Positions 23,135 to 35,100 of a stretch of 64,000 nt of DNA are shown here, piece by piece. The first letter of the stretch is position 1. Each line of letters begins with the position of its first letter. The stretch spans positions 785,867-849,866 of the forward strand of contig CP137682.1 in the NCBI GenBank assembly GCA_037976565.1, in the 5' to 3' direction. The position numbers were made by a program, and so were the translations under genes. The notes under the pieces are model-generated. The model did not search any database. It saw nothing but the letters and a program-made list of their open reading frames with translations, and had not been told where the DNA came from. The DNA is from Mesocentrotus franciscanus. Lineage: Eukaryota > Echinodermata > Echinoidea > Camarodonta > Strongylocentrotidae.

Positions 23135-26100
23135 ATCTCTCTCCCTCTCTCTCTCCCTCTCTCTCCGTCTCTCCATCTCCTCTTTGTCATTTGGCTTATT
23201 CTTCTCTATCCCTGTCCTGTATCCTTCATATCACTATATGATTTTATGTACCATAACTTACTTCATGTTTAAATGCCTTTTCCAATCCATGTAATACAGT
23301 GGTTGTACATGTATAATATTCCTGGAAGAATTGATCTGCACTAGTTTCCTACACTAACTGACCTTCTACCCTGGACCCAACACTATACCTAACTCTAAAC
23401 CTAACCCTAAACCTAACTCTAACTCTAACTCTAAACCTAACTCTAACTCTAACCCTAACTCTAATCCTAAACCTAACCCTAAACCTAAAACTAAACCTTA
23501 CCCTAAACCTAAAACCTGATTGCAACCCTAAGGGCTTGTCAAGATATGATGTGGAAAACCGTGGCAGGTTTTTTTTTTTTTTGTTACTACATGTATGTAC
23601 AAATGATTGGCAACTATGCGCAACAAAGGTCCTACGGATATTCACTGAGTGATTTCAAGTACGGTGTTGGTGTTGGTGTTGGTGTTGAGAGCGTGGAAAG
23701 GCTGCTAAACCATGCTCCAACACCGACGGTCAGTTTAGAAGGACGATACCGATCACGTTATCGATAGCTCAACACCAGCCTCAACCCGAGTGACGTCTAC
23801 TCTACAGGCGAAAAGTCTTGCGATAAAAGCATAATCCTTTCAGAAATGCCAATGAATTACATCATATCGAATATCAAATGTAAAGTCATATTAAAAAATG
23901 AATAGAGAAAATATCATTTCTCTTGAAAAACGTTTATAGCTCCCATGATTTACAGTTGTTTTGACGGGAAAATGGATTTTACCTTGGCTTGATCGTGAGA
24001 TTCTTGACAGATGCACGCATATAGTTACCTGCGGTATACTGCAACACCAACACCAACACCAAACTTGAAATCATGAATTTCCCAATTCCTAGGGGCTGGT
24101 GTTGGTGAATGGGAAAATTACACGTAAATCGTCAACACCAACCGCGATACTCGGTTCAGCAGACGACATTCAACACCAGCCCTCAACACAGACTGCCGGA
24201 AATGCGTCATATTTTCATAGGTCAACCTCAACACCAGCATGATTTCAAGTTCAGTGTTGTAGCTGGTGTTGGTGTTCTCACAACACCAACACCAGCTTTC
24301 AACACCGTACTTGAAATCACTCACTGAGTTCTGTGTTATAAGATACAGGAATGAGAATGTATTACACTTCTGTCATGATCACAAAAATGAACAATCCTGC
24401 AGTTTCCTGCATCATATCTGGCTGATGCTTAACCCTATATTTTTAACACAAGAAAGCCTGAAAGAATTTTTACCAGAGAAAATATTGAATTACTCTGTAC
24501 CCTTGGGCTGAATCATGTCATGTGAATCTGTAATAATTTGTTGCCTTTCCCTTCTACCTGCAGCCTGATTCCCACCAAAACCCTCAAAAGAAGACCCTTC
24601 CCAAGGAAGCCGCCCCCAGGAGAGAGGAGCCCAGGAGAGAGGAGAGAAGGGAGGAGCCATCCCCAAGGGATCCTGGTACCTCACCTCCCAACCAGGTGCA
24701 CAAACCTCCCGGTGTAAGCCCAAGAGACTCTGGAAACTTCCAGCCAGACTCCTTCATCTACAATCCTGATGATAGGCCGCTTCCTACACTCAAAAAGTAA
24801 GCCTCCAGATTTCACTTTGGTAACACACAAAACAACAAAACAATAACAACAAACTGCACCTGAAATTGATATCATCAAGCAAGTCCATGTAGGTGTGTTA
24901 TTTAATGATCTTATAGTTTTAATGTGAATATGAAATTTTCATGATTTCTAGAGGAGTGGGTCAGTATATGGATTGAATGAATAGTATCAGTAAAAAGTCT
25001 TTTAAATGAAAGTTAGGCCACCGTTAAGTATTGCCCTCCCCCACCACCGCAAGAGCTACCCCCTGCAGAGGAGCTAGTGGTCCTGAAATTCATCCTTGCA
25101 AAGATGCTTTGGAAGTAATTTTTTTTTTAAGTGATCGATTAGTTTTGAGTGGCCCGTATACATGTGGAGCATATTGTGTAGCAAGGAAGAGCCCAGCTGA
25201 CATACCCAACAGATTGGATTGGATTGGGCTGGAACTATCATTATATTCATCATTTTGTTGTTGTTGTGTTTTAGTTCCCCTCGTCATCCGCCGCCAGAGT
25301 TGCCCCCGGTGGAGGAGCCGGAGACAGCAAGGACAGAGGATGAGACTGGAGGAGGGACTCCTGGTAGAGGACAGCTTGGTGCCATGTCTGACAACAACAT
25401 GAGGGAACTAGATGCTGCATCGGAGGTGTTTGGAAAGGACAAGGTAGGAAAGTGCTCTTTTAAAAACAGTCTGGATGCAACTGTGGAAGGATGATCATGT
25501 GGTAAATAAGAACTGATTTACATAGTGATGGGTTTGAATCACCAGAATGATAAGAATAGGACTGTCTTGCTGAACGTCAATTGAAGAGCAAACAGACATT
25601 TGTACATTTGACTTAACACACATGTGAGATAGGACAGTGCTGTCCAAAATTTACAGCTATTTGTCATCCTGTTTCAAATCTTAGGGCATTTAAAGACCGA
25701 TCCTTTTCAGGTGACAATTCTACTATGATATTCTTCCAAACTTATATCCGAAGAATGAGAAAGCTCACAAATTAATTTTAACCATTAAAGGGACAGTTGA
25801 GTTCTTGTTTAAGACCGCAAATGCCTTCAAAGTGCATGGTTATTGCTCTTATTCTTATTAATGACATTTCTAGTGCCGTCTCTGAACCGATTTTGATCAA
25901 ACAAAGATAATTTTGTCATTAAAATTGTATGCTCTTTCAAACTTGACACTCAGTTTTTCATTATCTCACCAACAAAATTATTATGTGTAGTGCCCTCTAT
26001 GCCAAACTCAACTATCCCTTTAACAGAAGTCAACCTTGTCTTTAACACATGTATGCAATCTCTCTGTTATTAACCTTTTTATCTACATGTATGACAGGTG

Positions 26101-29100
26101 ATGAAGATCTACTCTAGGAGTTGGGCCTTGAGAGAGGAGGGTTTAGGAGATGTCCGATCTCTAGTTGAAACGTTGGATGAAGGGAAAGAAAAGGAGGAGG
26201 TCCGTGCTTTCCTACGAGCAGCCATCTTCCTGGCTACAAAGGGCCTGAAGGACAAAGTGTTCTCGGTATTAAAGACACTCCCTTTCATTATCTTTCAATA
26301 GTTATTTTTCATTTGTTTCTTGTCTCTTTTTGTACTAAACTAGGTAAAACAAAAATATGTTGATGTCTTCTTTACTGTTTGTGTAAATATATTACACTAT
26401 GGGAGGGGAATATATTAGCAAGTTTTGAACTGAATGATTGGTTATTGTATTGAAAGATGAAGTTGACTTGTTATTCTTTGTTCATTACATGTGTTTATAA
26501 AATCTTGAGAACACTATCATTACCAACAGAAATTACTTTTTTTCCTTTGATATATTACTCAGTTTATATCCATCTAGACTAATTTTTAATCAAAGCCTTT
26601 AGGGCTGTACTTTGAAGCAAAGATACATACATACAAATATATAAACTTATCACATATTGCTGATATTTGCCTGTAGGTGTTCAACAATGCGGTCGACTTA
26701 ACCCGGTTCCTCTTCACCGAGTTTATCCCAACTCATAAGAAACTTGGTAAGGGAGAGACGTCTCAGGGAGTTGATAGGATCCTACCAGAACTCATGGCAA
26801 GGATCGGTGATACGGTGAGTAGCCATCATCTTAAAGCTAATCTTGAGCTCTGGTATGGGAATCGTATTTTGAGAGAAAATTGCTATGATTTATTTTGGAT
26901 TGTTTATCCTGCAGTAGAATAGTTGTTTGAGCCAGTGAAATTGAAAAAAAAAATGCACAGAAACTAATACTGGGCATCATCCTCAATAAAAACCACAACT
27001 CCCATTTGCACATAGTGACCTGCATTATGCACATGCTGTCGGGTCTACTTTCCCGGATTTCTGTATCTTTCTATGCTCATTTCTCAGCCACTATACATTT
27101 TCTACCAAAATTATCTGGCACATGTCATTTACAGTGTATTTGTAATCTTGAACATTTCAGTGTAAGTTTCATTGGATTCTGTGAGAATTTATTTTCTATA
27201 TTTACCAGAACTCAAGTTTATCATTAAGCCCACCTCCACACTCTACAACCTGACTACTAGTATCAGATTTTTGAAAGAATTTGCACTAGCATTCATCATG
27301 AACATTCAAACAAGTAAAATCCTAATATTCAACATTCAGGATACATAGATGAATAATGAAACAACTTTATGAGGGGACTGCAAGCTTCCTTAGATTTTAC
27401 AGAAATTCCTATCAGCTCAGAATCGTAGTGACGTCATTTCAGTTGTGTGAACGTCTACTATTTGGAGAGTGGAGACGTGTGTTTTTTTATGGACCAGAAT
27501 GCTCAAATTGACTCAAATGTTGGTTGTTAGTTTTCATATCATTAATCAGGACTTCAATCAGGAAGATGATATTTGTTTAAATTTCCAAATCCAATGCAAT
27601 AGGGATTTCTTTGAAAATCGGAATCCCAAAAGGATTGTATAATGTGCTGCGGGCTCTAAGCTCTCACTCTTGAGAGCCTCTTTCAATTTCAATTCAATTT
27701 TATTTGTCTGAATTAAATAAATAGAAATGTTACATGGGATTTAGTTACAAGCAATAAAAATACAAATATTAAAAAATTAATCAAAATACATAAGTGATAA
27801 ATATATATACCCCTTGACATAGACATAGACATTAGAGTCAAATCGCACAAATGATTAATAACATTAATAACAGATTAAATAGTGAGGCAATAAATCTTAA
27901 TCATGCTTTAACACAGAATTACTGCTTTTCTGGCCCAACAGACAATATTATCTGTTTTCATTTCTTCATACCCTGTGCATTCCTCAATCCATCCAAACTG
28001 ATTAGCCGATTTCTAACTATCTTTTCAATCGAATATGTTCCTGTAATCTGTTTATATAGTAAGGCTGCGACGAGTACTCGAATACTTGAGTACTCGCACT
28101 GTTGACAACTACTCGAGTAAGATTTCTCGTACTCGAATACTCGGCCGCCATATTTTCTTCTTTTTTTTTTTTTTTCTTTGCCCGTTCACCTGGCACTGTC
28201 CAGGCCGACGCTCTCCCGTGCCAGAAGAGCAGCGGCATGGTACCGTGGGTAAAAATGTTCCCAGCTCAATCATACAAGGGGAGTCACTGTCAACTCACCA
28301 CAAACTGGGACCAAATCTCCAGATTCCTGTTTTGACTTGGAGGAAAATTTGTTTGTCATCTTTAGTTTTAAAAACAACATTATTACTATTATTTGTCAAA
28401 AGTTCAAAAGCACAAATCAGCGTCTTCAACTGCAACTCGAAGTTTTTTCGGAGACGGACCTGTCACCGTAGTATTGTGTTGGCAAAAAAAAAATAATAAT
28501 AAATAAAAATAAAAATTATTTTTAAAAAATATTTTAAAAAACATGGCATCCGAGTATTTGAGTATTCGTCTGTAAGCCTGGGAGTGTACTTGAGTACCTC
28601 ATTACACGCTTATGCACAGCCTTAGTTTATAGACATACCACCAAACCATGAGATATTTAAAGCATCTCTAGTAGTGTCTTTGCTTTTTACTGTTTTAAGC
28701 TAGTTTTAAATTGTAGTAAACTTAATCAAGGAAGAACTATTTTCAAAGCAAGGGCACCATTGTGGTGTGTTAGTGGAGCGATCTCAAGCCTTAGTCGATG
28801 GGGGCGAGGCCGCCATCGACTTCAAGCTTACCGCACATGATGGCGGTCTCCTGCGTTTTTTTGTAATTTATCTTTTTCATTGATAAATATTTGTGTTTGT
28901 ATGCATCTTATTTAATGTACTTAAAAATTTATAATTATGTATAATGAATAAATAATAGTTACTTTATGTATATGATTATGTTCTATTTTGAAAACGCAGA
29001 AATAAAAACAAAACAAACAAAACAAATAAAACTCCTTTACAAAGTTCTTCTTTGTTTCGAAAAGAAATCCTGGGTTGCACTATGATTTGATATATTTATT

Positions 29101-32100
29101 AGCTAACATTGAAAAAACTTCGAAATTTGAAGTCACAAGTATATCTTTGCAATCTTTGTAAATCTATTACGCCATTCTCTGCCCATAGAATGCCAAGTTG
29201 AAAATTACCGACATCGACTTCATCGTGGAAATGGCAAGTTTTCCTGAAGTGCGCCCTCTACACTCCATCCCTTCCCATTGCCAAACGCCGTTCAAGAACA
29301 ATGCTCAAGCAAAGATGGCTGTTACGAGGGTGGAGATCCTTGAAAAGCTTATCAAGGAACTAGGGGTGGACAAAAACAGGTAGGATGGATTATAGGGAAA
29401 GAGATCTTACAGCTCCATAGGTAAAGGTCAAAGGTTACGAGGGTGGAGATCCTTGAAAAGCTTATCAAGGAACTAGGGGTGGACAAAAACAGGTAGGATG
29501 GATTGTAGGAAAAGAGATCTTACAGCTCCATAGGTAAAGGTCAAAGGTTACGAGGGTGGAGATCCTTGAAAAGCTTATCAAGGAACTAGGGGTGGACAAA
29601 AACAGGTAGGGTGGATTGTAGGGAAAGAGATCTTACAGCTCCATAGGTAAAGGTCAAAGGTTACGAGGGTGGAGGTCCTTGAAAAGCTTATCAAGGAACT
29701 AGGGGTGGACAAAAACAGGTAGGATGGATTATAGGGAAAGAGATCTTACAGCTCCATAGGTAAAGGTCAAAGGTTACGAGGGTGGAGATCCTTGAAAAGC
29801 TTATCAAGGAACTAGGGGTGGACAAAAACAGGTAGGGTGGATTGTAGGGAAAGAGATCTTACAGCTCCATAGGTAAAGGTCAAAGGTTACGAGGGTGGAG
29901 GTCCTTGAAAAGCTTATCAAGGAACTAGGGGTAGACAAAAACAGGTAGGATGGATTATAGGGAAAGAGATCTTACAGCTCCATAGGTAAAGGTCAAAGGT
30001 TACGAGGGTGGAGATCCTTGAAAAGCTTATCAAGGAACTAGGGGTGGACAAAAACAGGTAGGGTGGATTGTAGGGAAAGAGATCTTACAGCTCCATAGGT
30101 AAAGGTCAAAGGTTACGAGGGTGGAGGTCCTTGAAAAGCTTATCAAGGAACTAGGGGTGGACAAAAACAGGTAGGATGGATTATAGGGAAAGAGATCTTA
30201 CAGCTCAATAAGTAAAGGTCAAAGATTCATTTTATTCTGACAAAAATAAATGAACACAACTTTGAATGGTAATCTGTATTCGCCTTTTCTCTGTTTTATT
30301 GTACATTATATTGTATATTTCATTGTATATTATCGTCTCGGGATAGCTTCTAGGAGCCGCTGAAAATTTTACCATTTCAAGGTTTAGAGTTCGAGGTCCC
30401 TATTCTCATCTGTTCTTTGTATTGTATGTATCACTATGGGTTATGAACATTTGTATTGATGCATGCAGAACTAACTCTCTTTTCAGAGAAAAGTGCATTT
30501 AAAGGTAAAGACCAGTTTTGGAAACGCCCCTCTCTCAAAAAAATGAAATGGAAGCTCTCATTACCAATCATGTGAAAGAATATGTTTTAACTAATACGTG
30601 ATGATACAAATTTTGCCAGGAAAGTCGGGAACCGCCTACTAATTGATATATTTGGTAAATTATTATATCTATTGGGACCAAATAGATATCGCACGTGGTC
30701 GCGTAGTCCCATATACATCTTTCTGTGTACAGTGCTTGTAACTTTACCAAGACTGGGCCAAATTTCTTATCATTTTGATGATTCCAGAACCTTGCAGTAC
30801 ATACCAATACTTATATGCTAGATGATCAACCTTTTCTGATCGATTCCACAACGTTTCTTTCACAATGCAATCGCATGACCATAACTGGTCTTTCTCTTTA
30901 AAGTTTGGATATATTTATATAATAGAGCTGAAAATTTCATTTAGGATTTGTATTTGTATTTGTATTTGTATTTTTTTTGTGTAAGCATGGCATTTTTTTT
31001 AACATGTAAGGGGAAAAAATGATATATTTGAGCAGGTTACTAGATGATTGACTTGATAAATGTAATTTCTTGTCTTTTTAAGTGCCAGAGAAATGATATT
31101 CCTGTTCCACAGTGCATTTCTCACAAGATAGTTTATACCAAGGGAGTCAAGATTATTACAATGTTTCCAGTGTACAGTTAACCCATGCAGGTGTAAGAAC
31201 AGTTGGTATGTCGCTAATCAAGACTGGATATGGCTAATTTTGCAAAGCTTTTGTGTTACACAGATTAAACCTGTCAATTGATGACTATTGTTTTGTGCAT
31301 ATTGCCGTGCATAGCAAATGAGCAATAAGTTGTCACCTGTGGCAAACGAAAGGTTAACAAATACATTAATAAGTGACCCATTTACATTCAGCAGTTGCTA
31401 TCATCTATGAATACAGTATGTTATGTGTGTGATTGCCTGCAGTGGGATGTCGACCACCAGTGTAATGAAGTTTGCGAACCGTGGCTTGGAGCACCCGGCG
31501 GGTATCGTGCGAGATGCATCCATCAACCTCATCTTTGAACTCTACAAACTCAAGGGGTCAGAGGTCATGTCGCACCTGCCATCATCTGAGCAACCCTCCA
31601 TCATGAAGAACCCCCTCTATGTCAGGATTTACGATGGCTTTGATAAGATTGATGGCAAACCCACCAGAGCTGAGCTCAAGGTATGTAGTCAGCATGCGTC
31701 GACTCTATTAGGACTCGTTTTCAAAAATATGTTGATTTGGAAGCAGTCTGGGGGGTGTTTCACAAAGACTAAGATCGACTTTAAGTTGGACTTAACTACG
31801 GCAGGCCATTCATGCCACTAGTTGCTCTCACCATTATGGTCTTTAGATACCATTTTTTCCTTCAATAATGAATTTTCAAAAAATTTAAATTCTGTAGATT
31901 TATGACCATGATTTGTATGTCTCTTGAGAGACCAATGCCAGTAAATGGTAAGAGCAAACAGTGGCATAAACATAGTTCAGTCCAACTTAAAGTCGATCTT
32001 AGTCTATGTGAAACACCCCCAGACAACTTCCAGGGACTTCTCGTGAGTCATCTAATGTCCTTATCCCATTAAACCTCATTTGTGTTCCTCTCACAGCTTG

Positions 32101-35100
32101 CAATGTTTATTTCATCTTCGTGATAGACTGCTTTAATAGCCAGTTGAAGATTACTAGAAAAAGACAAAATTGCGATTAATCCGAATTGATCACAACTTGA
32201 CATCATTCCCAACTCTTTATAAGGCAAAATCCTGAATTCATGAAAGTTATAAACCATGGTCTAAAATGTGGTTTGAACCCCAGCACAAACTGAACTAAAA
32301 AACATATAATAATGATTAGAAGAAGAAGAAGAATAATAGCTACATTTATATTGCGCACATATCAATCCCAGGTGATGCTCAAGGCGCCTACAAAGTAGTT
32401 TTATTACCAGGGGCAGCGTTTAGAAATGCAAAAATCTTCTCGCTCGGTCGCTACGCAACCTTGCATAATATCCTTCAAAATATTGTAGGAAATCTGTATT
32501 CCGTTGATATCATGCAACTCACTTCCCGATCATGAAAATAAATCGCCGCCCCTGCCGTGGCTTTAGCCTAGCTGCCCTATTAAAAAAGGCACTAAAAAGA
32601 TTCAAGGAATAAATAAATAGACCATGAAACCTATATATACATGCATCAGTGTTTATTGCCCATTCATTGAACATAGGGGCCTTGCTCGTTCAGATATGAC
32701 ATGGTCAACCGCCGCCTAAAAAAGCATTGTTTTTTTGTTAACGTTTAAATGAATGACAACTGCGCACAGCAAAGGTCCTGCACGTATCCACTGAGCTCTG
32801 TGTAATAGGATACAGAAATGTGATGCATGATATCTGAATGAGACTTAACCCAGATTCCCAATGGATATGCGGAACATCATTACAGAGCCTATGGGGTTAA
32901 AGAGAAGGTCGTGTTCTGGGAAGAGGTGAAAAATAATTTGTGAGCGTTATCATTGTTATTATGCAAGTGTGGAAGAACATCAGATTTAAAATGTTCTCTG
33001 AAAAGCATGGCTCTTCAAATGCCTTAATATTCTAAATATGGCTTGTAACAGCATAAAAATCGGGACGGATTTTTATGCCACATATTCGTGGAGTCCCATA
33101 TACATCTTTCTGTGTACAGTGCTTGTAACTTTACCAAGACTTGGCCAAATTTCACAATCAATTCCACAACGTTTCTTTCACTATGCAATCACATGACCAG
33201 AACTCAACTTTATCTTTAAGTCTATAGTCTGATAGTTCAGACCCTATGTGTTATTGACTGACAACGTTTTGGTGCCTGCATACTTTGCTCATGTAGGAGC
33301 TTCATGGTGGAATGTCCTCCATTGAGATTAGAAGGAGCAGGTCAGTTAAAGCGTTACAAATAATATATAGTATATCTGTGTGATTTGGCTTCTAATGAAG
33401 TGTTCTCTTCTTTTGTTTCATTCTATTCTACTCATGTTGTACATTGTGTAAGTGCTTTTATGTGATTTTATCTTTTACACTAGTGCACCTTTAGTATTTG
33501 ATTTCAAGTGCTTGGCACCTTACAAATACCTGATATCTTATATATCATTATTATTATTATGTAATAGCTTCATCATTTTCAGGAATGTCACTTTTGAGGC
33601 AGGTGCAATTTTTTTATAGCAATGCTGGACACAAGAATGTAGCACTTAAAGACTCTTTTTACTTATCTTTGTACCCTTGTGCACCTTGGAATAAAAGTTC
33701 TAGATAGATGGCACAATACAAATGTCTATCATCAGTATTAGTATTTGTTGTCAAAGAGCTGCCTTCCAAATTCTCAAGCCATTTCAAAAAGGATGAATTC
33801 CAATGAGCTATAGGTGAATTTGTGGTGACAGTTTTTCAGGCCCTCTTCATGAGTCTTCTGTAGGTTTATTGTGGAAAAATATAAGAGAGAACTGTGTATT
33901 ATAAACAGACCAACAAACAAACAAAAACAGACAAAAAAAGCAATAAAACAAACAAACAGACAAATTGGCAATAAAACTAAAACAACAACAAAAACAGACA
34001 AAACATAACTAACAAACAACCATGCTCAACATTGCCAGTCATGATGAAGTTAATGAAGGGAAGAAAGAAAAAGGACAAATTGTCTCATCAGTAGTGGATT
34101 AAGACCCCAGTTTAATCCGTAATGCTATCTCAACTGTGAATATAAAGACAACAAATGATAGATGTATAGCATTGGAATGAATGGGACATGATTTGGAATT
34201 TCAACTTTATTTTTGTGCTCTTTGTACATTCCTTCTTCTAATGCTCGTAATGAAATTGCAGAGCTACAAATGTTACACTTTATAAATCATGCATTCATTG
34301 GTAGCATGGTTTATTTGTATTATGAGTATATGTTTGTTGGTTTCATGTTACGTTATGTTTTTGTGTACGTTATGTTTTTGTTTATGTTGTTGTTAATTAT
34401 GTTTTGTTGTTCTTTCTGTTGGTTATGTTATATTGTTGGTTGAAATTGAACTCTTTATCCACCATGGATTAATTTAAAACCATCGAGTGCCAGAGGCCTA
34501 GAATCTTTATATGGGCTATATGATATACACAATATAATTATATAGATATATATACTTTATATACACTACATACTATGTACTATACACTATATACTATAAA
34601 CTATATGCTATATACTATATACTATATACACTGTACATGTGCCGAAATTTGACTCTGGTGGTCCGCCGTTCCATTGGTATAGAGTTAATCTCCTGATGAT
34701 AACACACAGCACACTGTTTGAAACGGGTTGAGACATATAAAATGTATATATACTACTACTTTCACCCAAGAATTCTTTAGTTTGTTATTCTCTTTCAAAA
34801 TTAATGTACAGAGGAATACAAAAGCTTCTTTTCAGAACTACACTCTTCACTCTTCAACTTTTGAGATCTGCTCACAACCGTCTTGATCACGATCGCTTCT
34901 TCTTTATTGGTTAACTGTAGATATCAAAACATGATAAATACAATATATGCAATATATAAACAAAAACAGTATTCTAGTATCTTTTTTACTTGTATAGAAG
35001 GAAAAAGTTGATATGTGACATGACCGGGAAAATGCAAAAAGAACTTGATATGATGTAGCAGACTAATTATAAGTATGGATAGAGAAAGGAATTTAGGAAA

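Noticed and set aside
29321..30224. CRISPR-like array because of regular spacing
   Set aside because: The whole 113-base unit is repeated with no unique spacers, the genome is animal, and the unit derives from exon 12.
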